DNA from: CAMDTE01 sp964504345
Lineage (GTDB): Bacteria > Bacteroidota > Bacteroidia > Flavobacteriales > Schleiferiaceae
Length of the DNA: 64,000 nt
Direction: 5' to 3'
Assembly: GCA_964504345.1 (NCBI GenBank)
Contig: CAZDDX010000003.1
Span: forward strand, 1-64,000
Of the stretch, positions 14,802-23,559 are shown piece by piece. Under the pieces are notes generated by a model that was not told the origin of the DNA, ran no database searches, and saw nothing but the letters and a program-made list of their open reading frames with translations. Numbering within the stretch: the first letter of the stretch is position 1; each line of letters starts with the position of its first letter. The translations under genes were made by a program, and so were the position numbers.

Positions 14802-17800
14802 AAACGCACTACCCAGAATACAACCAGTTGGACCTCGCTGCCGTACAGCGGGAGGTGCTGACGCAGTGGGAAGCAGAGGAAACGTTTGCGCACAGTTTGG
14901 AGCAGCGTGCGGATGCGCCCAATTTTGTCTTTTACGAAGGTCCCCCTTCCGCCAACGGGCTGCCGGGCATCCACCACGTCATGGCGCGTACTCTGAAGGA
15001 CGCTTTTTGTCGGTACAAAACCCAGCGCGGGTACCGCGTGGACCGTCGGGCCGGATGGGATACGCACGGATTGCCGGTGGAACTGGGCGTGGAAAAAGAG
15101 TTGGGCATCACCAAGGAAGACATTGGCAAAACCATCACCATTGAGGAGTACAACGCCGCGTGCCGCAAGGCCGTAATGCGCTACACCGGCATTTGGAACG
15201 ACTTGACCCGCCAAATGGGCTACTGGGTGGACCAGGAGAACGCCTACGTCACCTACAAGACCCCGTACATTGAGTCCGTTTGGTGGTTGCTTTCCCAGAT
15301 CTACAACAAAGGCTTGCTGTACAAGGGATACACCATTCAACCGTATTCACCGGCTGCGGGCACGGGCTTGAGCTCCCACGAGTTGAACCAGCCCGGTTGC
15401 TACAAAGACGTCACGGATACCAGCGTTACGGCACAATTTGCCGTGGTACCAACGGACCAAAGCAGTGCGCTTTTTGGAGACGCCTCCGTTCACCTTTTGG
15501 CCTGGACCACCACCCCGTGGACCTTACCGTCCAACACGGCGCTGACGGTGGGTCCGGACATTGAATACACCCGCATTGCTACGGATAACCCCTACACGCG
15601 TTTGGCGGTGGAAGTGGTGCTGGCTACGGCTTTGGTGCCTAATTATTTCAAAGCGGAGGAGGAAGGTTCTGTTTGGACCCGACGCAGCACGCACTTGGGC
15701 TCCGAATTGGTGGGGCTGCGCTACGAGCAGTTGCTCCCCGGCGCGTTGCCCCACGAAAACGCAGACCAGGCTTTTCGCGTGATTCCGGGTGATTTTGTGA
15801 CCACGGAGGACGGAACCGGCATCGTGCACACGGCGCCCACTTTTGGTGCGGACGACGCCCGGGTAGCCGCTGCTGCCGGAGTGCCGCCTCTGTTGGTGTT
15901 GAACGAAGACGGCGACCCCGTCCCGTTGGTGGACCTCCGCGGGCGTTTTATTCCGCAAGCCGGCGGCTCTTGGGCCGGAAAATTTGTGAAAAACGCCTAC
16001 TATTCTGAAGAGGAGGCGCCCAAGTTGAGCGTGGACGAAGAAATCGCCATCCAGTTGAAAACGGAGAACAAGGCGTTCAAAGTTCAGAAGTACGTGCACA
16101 GCTACCCGCACTGCTGGCGGACGGACAAGCCGGTCTTGTACTACCCGCTGGACAGCTGGTTCATTCGGGCGACCGCGGTCAAAGAACGCATGCAGGCTCT
16201 GAACAGCACCATCCAGTGGAAACCGGCCAGCACGGGAACCGGTCGGTTTGGAAATTGGCTGGAATCCCTGAACGATTGGAATTTAAGCCGTTCGCGGTAC
16301 TGGGGGATTCCGTTGCCCCTCTGGCGCACAGAAGACGGAAAAGAAACCGTTTGTGTGGGCTCTTTGGAGCAGTTGAAGGAAGCGTTGGACGTTTCGGTTG
16401 CGGCCGGGCATATGGCTTCCAATCCGTTGGCCCACTTCACTCCGGGGGACTTTTCCGCCGCCAACTACGACGCTGTGGACTTGCACCGTCCGCACGTAGA
16501 CGAGTGGGTTTTGACGTCCCCGTCCGGCAAACCCATGCGCCGCGAAACGGATTTGATTGACGTTTGGTTTGATTCTGGGGCGATGCCCTTTGCCCAACTG
16601 CACTATCCCTTTGAAAACAAAGAGGCGGTAGACGGAGGGTCTGCTTTTCCGGCAGATTTCATTGCGGAAGGTGTAGACCAAACGCGCGGCTGGTTTTACA
16701 CCCTGCACGCCATTGCGGCGCTTGTGAAAGACTCCGTGGCGTACAAGAACGTGATCTCCAACGGCTTGGTCTTGGACAAGAACGGCCAAAAAATGTCCAA
16801 ACGCTTGGGCAATGCCGTGGATCCGTTTGCGGCCATGGACACCCACGGGGCGGACGCGGTGCGCTGGTACCTCCTCACCAATGCCCAGCCCTGGGACAAC
16901 CTGAAGTACGATCCGGACGGCGTGACGGAAGTTCAGCGCAAGTTTTTTGGCACCCTGTACAACACCTACGGGTTCTTTGCACTCTACGCCAACGTGGACG
17001 GATTTGATCCCAAAACCACGCCCGCGGTGGACCCGTCGGACCGTCCGGAAATTGACCGGTGGATTTTGAGCCGACTGCAGTCTTTGGTGGCGGAAGTGAC
17101 GGAGCAAATGGACCAGTACGAGCCCACCAAGGCCTACCGACCGGTTCAGGAGTTCGTTACGGACCACTTGAGCAATTGGTACGTACGGCTGTGCCGCAGA
17201 CGGTTCTGGAAGGGCGAGATGGGCGCAGACAAGCGCGCTGCCTACCACACGTTGTACACCTGTTTGGACACCGTGGCGCGGCTCATGGCGCCGCTGGCGC
17301 CCTTTTACGCAGACCGCTTGTACCGGGACTTAAACGGCGGAGCCAGCGTGCACCTGTCTTCGTTTCCGGAGGTGGATGCCGCGCAACTAGACGCCGGTTT
17401 GGAAGCCCGCATGGATTTGGCCCAAGGACTGACCAGTTTGGTGCTGAGTGTGCGCAAACGCACCAAAATGCGCGTGCGCCAACCGCTAGCGAAAATGCTC
17501 GTGCCCGTGCTGAGCGAGGAGCGTCGGGCCGAATTAGCGGCAATCACCCCCTTAGTGCTGGCGGAGGTCAACATCAAAGAATTGGTGCCCGTGACGGCGG
17601 AAAGCGGCGTGTTCACCAAAAAAGCCAAGGCCAACTTCAAGGCATTGGGACCCAAGGCCGGCGCCTCCATGAAGGAGGTGGCGGCCGGAATTGCTGGCTT
17701 GAGCCCCGAAGCACTGAATGCTTTGGAAACCAGCGGTTCTTGGACCCTCCAACTGCCAAACGGTTCCTTTGAATTGACGCCAGAAGACGTGGAAATCACC

Positions 17801-18148
17801 ACCGAGGTACAAGCCGGCCTGGAAGTGGCCTCCGAACGGGGCCTGACGGTTGCCGTGGACACCGCCCTCACTCCGGAATTGGAAGCCGAAGGTTGGGCCC
17901 GGGAAATCGTAAACCGCATTCAAAACCTCCGAAAAGATTCCGGATTGGAAATTACGGACCGCATTTCGCTTTGGGTGCAAGCGCCCAGCCCCCTCCGGGA
18001 GGCCTTGCTGGCGCATTCGGAATGGGTTGCGTCCGAAGTTTTAGCCGTTGGCTTGGCCTGGGATTTGCAGGGTGTACCGGCGTCTACCGCGCCGGTGGAC
18101 GTCGAGGTAGAAGGTTTAACGTGCCAAGTGGCATTGGAAAAGGCGTAA
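14798..18148 (+). CDS. ileS: Isoleucyl-tRNA synthetase
   Basis: 1116 residues. Charges tRNA-Ile. The HIGH-type signature is SANGLPGIHH (51-60) after VFYEGPP; the second signature KMSKR is at about 665-669, ahead of LGNAVDPFAAMDTHGADAVRWYL. The CP1 editing domain lies between (TTPWTLPSNTAL block). The long C-terminal region with no zinc-knuckle ending and the KMSKR form suit the eukaryote-like class common in Bacteroidota. ATG at 14798, overlapping the ridA stop. The dksA-like gene follows after 48 bp with its own promoter-like box. Confidence 0.97.
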   Translation: MKTHYPEYNQLDLAAVQREVLTQWEAEETFAHSLEQRADAPNFVFYEGPPSANGLPGIHHVMARTLKDAFCRYKTQRGYRVDRRAGWDTHGLPVELGVEKELGITKEDIGKTITIEEYNAACRKAVMRYTGIWNDLTRQMGYWVDQENAYVTYKTPYIESVWWLLSQIYNKGLLYKGYTIQPYSPAAGTGLSSHELNQPGCYKDVTDTSVTAQFAVVPTDQSSALFGDASVHLLAWTTTPWTLPSNTALTVGPDIEYTRIATDNPYTRLAVEVVLATALVPNYFKAEEEGSVWTRRSTHLGSELVGLRYEQLLPGALPHENADQAFRVIPGDFVTTEDGTGIVHTAPTFGADDARVAAAAGVPPLLVLNEDGDPVPLVDLRGRFIPQAGGSWAGKFVKNAYYSEEEAPKLSVDEEIAIQLKTENKAFKVQKYVHSYPHCWRTDKPVLYYPLDSWFIRATAVKERMQALNSTIQWKPASTGTGRFGNWLESLNDWNLSRSRYWGIPLPLWRTEDGKETVCVGSLEQLKEALDVSVAAGHMASNPLAHFTPGDFSAANYDAVDLHRPHVDEWVLTSPSGKPMRRETDLIDVWFDSGAMPFAQLHYPFENKEAVDGGSAFPADFIAEGVDQTRGWFYTLHAIAALVKDSVAYKNVISNGLVLDKNGQKMSKRLGNAVDPFAAMDTHGADAVRWYLLTNAQPWDNLKYDPDGVTEVQRKFFGTLYNTYGFFALYANVDGFDPKTTPAVDPSDRPEIDRWILSRLQSLVAEVTEQMDQYEPTKAYRPVQEFVTDHLSNWYVRLCRRRFWKGEMGADKRAAYHTLYTCLDTVARLMAPLAPFYADRLYRDLNGGASVHLSSFPEVDAAQLDAGLEARMDLAQGLTSLVLSVRKRTKMRVRQPLAKMLVPVLSEERRAELAAITPLVLAEVNIKELVPVTAESGVFTKKAKANFKALGPKAGASMKEVAAGIAGLSPEALNALETSGSWTLQLPNGSFELTPEDVEITTEVQAGLEVASERGLTVAVDTALTPELEAEGWAREIVNRIQNLRKDSGLEITDRISLWVQAPSPLREALLAHSEWVASEVLAVGLAWDLQGVPASTAPVDVEVEGLTCQVALEKA

Positions 18149-18154
18149 CTTTTT

Positions 18155-18162
18155 TATCTTCA
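18155..18162 (+). promoter_or_regulatory. Possible -7 box ahead of the dksA-like gene
   Basis: TATCTTCA follows a T-run just after the ileS stop and sits 34 nt before the ATG. The last two bases differ from TAnnTTTG. Confidence 0.4.
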
Positions 18163-18196
18163 CCGCTTCCTAAACCGAATAACCACCTAAACCGCC

Positions 18197-18577
18197 ATGG
18201 CTGATACCCATAAAATCCGTTACTCCGACGCCGACTTGGAAGAGTTTCGTTTGTTGATTGTTGACAAAATTGCTAAGGCCGAACAAGACCTGGGCTTGTT
18301 GCGCGAACAATTCGCCAACAATTTGAACAACGGAACGGACGATACGTCGCCCGTCTTCAAGAGTTTTGAAGAGGGGTCGGAAACCATGAGCAAAGAAGCA
18401 AACGCTCAATTGGCCGCTCGTCAGGAAAAATTTATTCGGGACCTGAAGGCAGCCCTGATGCGCATTGAAAACAAAACCTACGGCATCTGCCGCGAGACCG
18501 GCCAGCTCATTAGCAAGGACCGACTGCGATTGGTCCCGCACGCCACGCTGAGCATGGAAGCCAAGAAAAAACGATAA
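18197..18577 (+). CDS. TraR/DksA-type zinc-finger family protein (degenerate finger)
   Basis: 126 residues. An N-terminal helical hairpin (SDADLEEFRLLIVDKIAKAE to about residue 90) is followed by the C-terminal block RIENKTYGICRETGQLISKDRLRLVPHATLSMEAK. In classic DksA four cysteines bind zinc; here only the first Cys of the finger remains, as is usual in the Bacteroidota form. A role at the RNA polymerase secondary channel is inferred from the family. lspA begins at the very next base after the stop. Confidence 0.85.
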   Translation: MADTHKIRYSDADLEEFRLLIVDKIAKAEQDLGLLREQFANNLNNGTDDTSPVFKSFEEGSETMSKEANAQLAARQEKFIRDLKAALMRIENKTYGICRETGQLISKDRLRLVPHATLSMEAKKKR

Positions 18578-19237
18578 GTGAATTCAGTACCCCGCGGACC
18601 CCTTGCCTTGGTTGGCCTTTTGTTGCTGGCCGATCAGGCCTTGAAAATCTACATCAAAACTACCTTCGCGTTTGGCGAAAGTGTGGAACTGCTGCCTTGG
18701 TTTCACCTGCATTTCACGGAAAACCCGGGCATGGCGTTTGGGATGGAGTGGGGCGGAACCACCGGTAAATTGATCCTCTCCCTGTTTCGGGTATTGGCTA
18801 TTGGCTTTATTGGCTGGTGGGGCTGGAAAGAGTGGCGCAGCTGCCGTTCAGCCTTTGCAGAACGTGGATTTTGGTCTGCTCCCCTGCTGATCTACTCCAT
18901 CGCTTTGATTTTCGCAGGCGCACTGGGCAACGTGCTGGACAGCGCTTTCTATGGCGTACTTTTTGACCGCGGGATGACCTTCCTGCCGATGTTTGAATCG
19001 TGGGTGCCTTACGGCGGGGTGGCCGAATGGGGCGGGGGTTATGCCGCCCCACTTTTGGGCAATGTTGTAGACATGCTCTACTTTCCTTTGGTAGATACCC
19101 AATGGCCCGACTCCTTCCCCTTTTGGGGCGGCGAGCGCCTGGTCTTCTTTCGGCCCATATTCAATCTGGCCGACGCCGCCATCTCTACCGGTGTGGGCTT
19201 GTACGTTTTGACTCAATGGAAAAAACAATCCGAATGA
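18578..19237 (+). CDS. lspA: Lipoprotein signal peptidase (signal peptidase II)
   Basis: 219 residues, inner membrane, four helices. Cleaves signal peptides of prolipoproteins such as the GldH, DUF4837 and cytochrome lipoproteins encoded here. Family blocks: ADQALKIYIKT near the N-terminus, FTENPGMAFGM, GALGNVLDSAFYG, and the two catalytic Asp regions, GNVVDMLYFP and FRPIFNLADAAIS. It is longer than the E. coli protein (164) because of insertions typical of Bacteroidota. The GTG start abuts the dksA-like stop, and its own stop overlaps the next ATG (ATGA). Confidence 0.95.
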   Translation: MNSVPRGPLALVGLLLLADQALKIYIKTTFAFGESVELLPWFHLHFTENPGMAFGMEWGGTTGKLILSLFRVLAIGFIGWWGWKEWRSCRSAFAERGFWSAPLLIYSIALIFAGALGNVLDSAFYGVLFDRGMTFLPMFESWVPYGGVAEWGGGYAAPLLGNVVDMLYFPLVDTQWPDSFPFWGGERLVFFRPIFNLADAAISTGVGLYVLTQWKKQSE

Positions 19238-20895
19238 TGCGTTCTGCTGTTTTTGTGCTGGGCTTACTGCTTTGGAGCCTGGGCGCGTGGGGACAGTCGG
19301 CCTGCGAGCTGCCATTACGCATTGCCCGCGAGAACATGATGCACCACATTGGTTATTTGTCCTCGGACGAATTGGAGGGACGTTATCCGGGTACCGACGG
19401 CGCTGAAAAGGCGCGTCAATACATTGCCCAAGTGTTGCGTGAGAACGGTGCTGCGCCCGCCGTATCCGACGACGGTTCTCAGTGGTTTACCGTGGCCCGC
19501 TTGGCGTCGTTTCCGGCTGACCGAAACTCCGCAGTGCCTCTAAAGACAGGCGTTGCGCTGAAAAATACCTTCCCCCACCCCCACACCACCAACGGCGCAG
19601 CCTCCGGGAAAATCAAACGCGTTGGATACGGAATTGATGCCCCAGATTTGGGCCGCAACGATTTTCGAAACAAACGAATTGCCGGAAAAATTGCGGTCAT
19701 CCAAGCCGGCACGCCGGACGGCAAGGGTCCGCACGGAAAATTTGCCAAACACTTGGACTTGGACACCCGGATCGATCGTGCCGCGAGCGCGGGAGCAGTG
19801 GGTGTGGTTTTGGTTCCCGGTAAAAAAGACAACTTACTGCCGGAACCGTTTTACAAGAGCACTCGGCCGGGAAGAATTCCGGTCGTCGTACTGCCAGAGG
19901 GCTCCGTGCCGCGGGGAACGATGGAGTTAAACGCCTTTGTGCAGCGCGAAAATGCTCAAGCCGCCAACGTGTGTGGTTTTGTGGACCACGGCGCCTCCAA
20001 AACGCTGGTGTTGGGCGCGCACTACGACCACTTGGGTTGGGGTTTGGAACATTCGCTGCACCGCGGAGAGCCCGCCATCCACAACGGCGCGGACGACAAC
20101 GCCTCCGGAGTTGCCGTGGTGCTGGAAGCGGCGCGGCTCTTGAAGGAATGGCCCACCGCCAAGGCGTTCAACTACTTGATTGTGGGTTTCAGCGCGGAAG
20201 AAGACGGACTGCTGGGGTCTCAGCACTTTGTAGCCAACCGGCCTGCTGAATTCAAGGAATTGTTTGGCATGCTAAATTTTGACATGGTGGGGCGCATGGA
20301 AAAGGGCAATCCATTGATTGTGAGCGGCACCGGAACGGCGTTGGAGTGGTCGGAGGTCTTGAGCCGCGCCACGTGCTTGCCCATCTCCTTGAAAACCGAA
20401 TCCGCGCCAGGAAGCGCGTCGGATCACGCCTCCTTTTACCGCCAAGGCATTCCCGTTTTGCATTTTTTCACAGGCGCCCACGGAGACTACCATCGTCCGT
20501 CCGACGACGTCGATAAAATTGAACCCCTCAGCGTGGAGTATACCTTGCGCACCTTGTTGGCCACCGTGGAAGTACTTTCCCAAGCTCCGGCACTCACGCA
20601 ACAGGATGTCAAGGAACCCACCAACGAGAGTGCTGCCTCCTTCAAAGTAACCCTGGGCGTGGTCCCGGACTACGCATTTGCGGGCAACGGCATGCGTATT
20701 TCTGGTGTCTCCCCTGGAAAACCGGCGGAGAAAGCCGGCCTGGTGGCCGGTGACGTGGTCGTAGAATTGGGCGGAATGCCCGTTCGGGACATGACGTCCT
20801 ACATGACGGCGCTGTCTGCTTTCAGCAAGGGCCAAAAAGCCAAAGTAGTGTTCGTTCGAAACGGCGAACGCTTGGCCAAAGATGTTGTGTTTTGA
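19234..20895 (+). CDS. Secreted M28 family zinc peptidase with PA and PDZ domains
   Basis: 553 residues. Signal peptide MMRSAVFVLGLLLWSLGAWG. A protease-associated insert lies at about 130-250 (VGVVLVPGKKDN). The M28 zinc ligands follow: LGAHYDHLGWG, NGADDNASGVA, FSAEEDGLLGS, NFDMVGR and the late HRPSDDVDKI. A PDZ domain closes the protein (ISGVSPGKPAEKAGLVAGDVV). Probably a periplasmic or exported aminopeptidase. Several ATGs are possible (19216, 19234, 19237); 19234 gives the ATGA overlap with lspA. The gpsA TTG start overlaps its stop. Confidence 0.9.
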   Translation: MMRSAVFVLGLLLWSLGAWGQSACELPLRIARENMMHHIGYLSSDELEGRYPGTDGAEKARQYIAQVLRENGAAPAVSDDGSQWFTVARLASFPADRNSAVPLKTGVALKNTFPHPHTTNGAASGKIKRVGYGIDAPDLGRNDFRNKRIAGKIAVIQAGTPDGKGPHGKFAKHLDLDTRIDRAASAGAVGVVLVPGKKDNLLPEPFYKSTRPGRIPVVVLPEGSVPRGTMELNAFVQRENAQAANVCGFVDHGASKTLVLGAHYDHLGWGLEHSLHRGEPAIHNGADDNASGVAVVLEAARLLKEWPTAKAFNYLIVGFSAEEDGLLGSQHFVANRPAEFKELFGMLNFDMVGRMEKGNPLIVSGTGTALEWSEVLSRATCLPISLKTESAPGSASDHASFYRQGIPVLHFFTGAHGDYHRPSDDVDKIEPLSVEYTLRTLLATVEVLSQAPALTQQDVKEPTNESAASFKVTLGVVPDYAFAGNGMRISGVSPGKPAEKAGLVAGDVVVELGGMPVRDMTSYMTALSAFSKGQKAKVVFVRNGERLAKDVVF

Positions 20896-21890
20896 GTACC
20901 AAATCTCCCCGTATCGCCGTCATAGGCGGCGGCAGCTTTGCCACCGCGCTCATCAAATTGTTGGCCAACAACAACGAATACGTGGGCTGGTGGGTTCGAG
21001 ATCCGGAGATGGCCTTGCACATCCAACGATTCCACCACAATCCACGCTACCTCACGGACGTTGAGCTCAATACGGAACATTTGGCAATTGATTCAGACCT
21101 GGATTCCGTAGTGGAAGATGCAGATATAATTGTGCTGGCTGTGCCTTCGGCGTTTTTGAAAACCGCGCTGGAAAACCTACACGTTTCGTTGGAGGGGAAA
21201 AAAGTGTTTTCTGCCATCAAGGGAATTGTGCCGGACAGCAACCAAATTGTAGGTGAATTCATGCACGACACCTACGGAGTTGATTACAAGGACTTTGGGG
21301 TAATCGTTGGGCCCTGCCACGCCGAGGAAGTGGCTCTGGAACGGTTGAGTTACCTAACCGTTGCCTCGGAGAGCGCAGAGGCCGCCCGGTACATGGCGGA
21401 CATGCTGGCGTGCACGTACTTGCGCACCCAAGTCTCCGACGACATCTACGGCACGGAGTACGCCGCCGTTTTGAAGAATATCTACTCCATCGCTTGCGGC
21501 ATTTGCCACGGCTTGGGGTACGGAGATAATTTCCAAGCGGTTTTGGTCAGCAATTCTGTTCAGGAAATGAAGCGGTTCATCAAGGCCGTGCACCCCATCA
21601 AGCGAGACATCAACGGCTCGGAGTACCTGGGAGACCTTTTGGTTACAGCATATTCGCAATTCAGCCGCAACCGCACCTTCGGAACCATGATTGGAAAGGG
21701 GTATACGGTGCGCTCCACCATGCTGGAAATGAACATGGTAGCGGAAGGATACTACGCCACAAAATTGATCAAGTCGGTCAAAAAAAACCACGACGTTCGG
21801 ATGCCCATTGCCAATGCGGTGTACAAAATCCTGTACGACGGGGAGTCTGCCCGCAAAACGATGGCCAAGCTCGCTGAAAAATTAGCGTAA
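20892..21890 (+). CDS. gpsA: NAD(P)H-dependent glycerol-3-phosphate dehydrogenase
   Basis: 332 residues. Reduces dihydroxyacetone phosphate to sn-glycerol 3-phosphate for phospholipid synthesis. IAVIGGGSFATALIKLLANN is the dinucleotide-binding fold opening, VVGPCHAEEVALERL matches the family GPxFA-like loop, and the catalytic Lys is in TEYAAVLKNIYSIACGI. The most likely start is the TTG overlapping the peptidase stop (TTGA); the first in-frame ATG is far inside the Rossmann fold. Confidence 0.93.
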   Translation: MSTKSPRIAVIGGGSFATALIKLLANNNEYVGWWVRDPEMALHIQRFHHNPRYLTDVELNTEHLAIDSDLDSVVEDADIIVLAVPSAFLKTALENLHVSLEGKKVFSAIKGIVPDSNQIVGEFMHDTYGVDYKDFGVIVGPCHAEEVALERLSYLTVASESAEAARYMADMLACTYLRTQVSDDIYGTEYAAVLKNIYSIACGICHGLGYGDNFQAVLVSNSVQEMKRFIKAVHPIKRDINGSEYLGDLLVTAYSQFSRNRTFGTMIGKGYTVRSTMLEMNMVAEGYYATKLIKSVKKNHDVRMPIANAVYKILYDGESARKTMAKLAEKLA

Positions 21891-21907
21891 GGCCCCGCCG
21901 GACTTCG

Positions 21908-21915
21908 TACCTTTG
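21908..21915 (+). promoter_or_regulatory. -7 promoter box of tatA
   Basis: TACCTTTG, a perfect TAnnTTTG match, 20 nt before the tatA ATG and just after the gpsA stop. This promoter gives a short leader, unlike most others in the window. Confidence 0.7.
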
Positions 21916-21935
21916 GGGTTCTAAATTGCACCGCT

Positions 21936-22130
21936 ATGAATGCATGGGCTATTTTTCTGGGCATTGTTGGACCGTGGCAGATCGTATTGATCGTTGCCGT
22001 GGTGGTTTTGTTGTTCGGTGGTAAAAAAATTCCGGAATTGATGCGCGGCCTCGGCGGCGGCGTGAAGGAGTTTAAAAACGCCATGAAGGACGAAGACGCT
22101 CCCGCGAAGAAAGAGGAAAAGAAAGACTGA
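21936..22130 (+). CDS. tatA: Sec-independent protein translocase subunit TatA/TatE
   Basis: 64 residues. One N-terminal membrane helix (GPWQIVLIVAVVVLLFGG) is followed by the FGGKKIPELMRGLGGGVKEFKNAM amphipathic helix and a short Lys/Glu tail ending AKKEEKKD. It forms the pore-like element of the twin-arginine system for folded proteins. No tatC is in the window. Its stop overlaps the gatA start (TGATG). Confidence 0.95.
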   Translation: MNAWAIFLGIVGPWQIVLIVAVVVLLFGGKKIPELMRGLGGGVKEFKNAMKDEDAPAKKEEKKD

Positions 22131-23557
22131 TGGGTTTTTCGCCGCTGATGGACTACCGCGCGGTTTCCGCGGGGAAGACTACCTGTGCCGCTTTGGTGGA
22201 GGAAGCTTTGGCGCGCGCCGGGCAGGCCGCTGATCTCAATATTTTCATTGAATTGTTCTCGGAGTCCGCCCGGGCCCAAGCTGCGGCAGTGGATGCCCGT
22301 TTGTTGGCCGGTGAATCCTTGCCTTTGGCGGGAATGGTGGTGGCACTGAAAGACAACCTTTGCTACCGCGGCCACAGAGTTTCTGCCGGTTCCAAAATGC
22401 TGGAGACGTTTGAAAGTTTGTTTTCGGCCACGGCCGTGGAGCGTTTGGAAGCAGCAGGTGCAGTGTTTTTGGGCCGCACCAACTGCGACGAATTCGCCAT
22501 GGGCTCGTCCAACGAAACGTCTTACTACGGACCAGTGCGCAATCCGTTGGATCCCAGCAAAGTTCCCGGAGGCTCTTCGGGCGGTTCTGCCGCCGCGGTG
22601 GCCGCGGGCTTGTGCCATGTAGCCTTGGGCTCGGACACCGGCGGCTCCATTCGCCAGCCCGCTGCGTTTACGGGCATTGTGGGCATGAAACCAACCTACG
22701 GCCGCATTTCGCGCCACGGGCTGATTGCCTACGCTTCCTCCTTTGACCAAATCGGGCCCTTCGCTCACACCTTGGAAGACGCTGCTGCGGTTTTGGAAAT
22801 CATGTCCGGCGCCGACGCCTTTGACGCCACGGTCTCTTCCCGTCCGGTGGTGTCCTCGCCGCCCATTGCGCCCGAGGGGCCCCAGCGCTACGCTTATTTT
22901 CAGGCCACCTTGGACCATCCGGGGTTGGACGCAAACATCCGGACTGCCTTGGAGGCCCTGTTTGACCAGCTTCGCTCCGCAGGACACACGGTAGACGCCG
23001 TCGATTTTCCCTACCTGGATCAATTGGTCCCCTTGTACTACGTTTTGACCACGGCCGAGGCCAGCGCCAATTTAGCGCGGTACGACGGCGTTCGCTTTGG
23101 GCACCGCTCGGAGCAAGAAGTGGACGATTTGGACGGGCTGTTGAAAGCATCGCGGTCTGAAGGTTTTGGGCTGGAAGTGCAGCGCCGCATTCTGTTGGGC
23201 ACGTTTGTTTTGTCCAGCGGTTACTACGACGCCTACTACGGCAAAGCGCAAAAAGGCCGACGCCTGCTGCGCGACCACGCGGAGTCGCTGCTGACCCGCT
23301 ACGACGCCTTGTTGTCTCCCACCTCTCCGCACACGGCCTTTCCCATCGGGCGAGAGAACTCGGACCCCACGGTCATGTACCTGGAAGATTTGTACACCGT
23401 GCACGCGAACCTGACCGGTTTGCCGGCATTGAGTTTGCCGGGTGGACTGCACCCCAACGGACTTCCGTGGGGGTTGCACATCACCACCGGAAGGTTTGAG
23501 GAACCGGCACTGTTTGCACACGCCGCCTTGCTGCAAAAAACTCTAAACACCCACTGA
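22130..23557 (+). CDS. gatA: Aspartyl/glutamyl-tRNA amidotransferase subunit A
   Basis: 475 residues. The amidase subunit of GatCAB releases ammonia from glutamine to convert Glu-tRNA-Gln (or Asp-tRNA-Asn). The Lys-Ser-Ser triad is visible: VVALKDNLCYRG (Lys), GGSSGGSAAAVAAG (Ser) and GSDTGGSIRQPAAFTG (nucleophile Ser), with KPTYGRISRHGLIAYASSFDQIG after it. Length is normal. gatB and gatC are not adjacent. Translational coupling with tatA is likely. Confidence 0.95.
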   Translation: MGFSPLMDYRAVSAGKTTCAALVEEALARAGQAADLNIFIELFSESARAQAAAVDARLLAGESLPLAGMVVALKDNLCYRGHRVSAGSKMLETFESLFSATAVERLEAAGAVFLGRTNCDEFAMGSSNETSYYGPVRNPLDPSKVPGGSSGGSAAAVAAGLCHVALGSDTGGSIRQPAAFTGIVGMKPTYGRISRHGLIAYASSFDQIGPFAHTLEDAAAVLEIMSGADAFDATVSSRPVVSSPPIAPEGPQRYAYFQATLDHPGLDANIRTALEALFDQLRSAGHTVDAVDFPYLDQLVPLYYVLTTAEASANLARYDGVRFGHRSEQEVDDLDGLLKASRSEGFGLEVQRRILLGTFVLSSGYYDAYYGKAQKGRRLLRDHAESLLTRYDALLSPTSPHTAFPIGRENSDPTVMYLEDLYTVHANLTGLPALSLPGGLHPNGLPWGLHITTGRFEEPALFAHAALLQKTLNTH

Positions 23558-23559
23558 AG

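Noticed and set aside
21752..23023. A 423-codon minus-strand frame opposite gpsA, tatA and gatA.
   Set aside because: It crosses three well-supported genes and shows no protein-like features.
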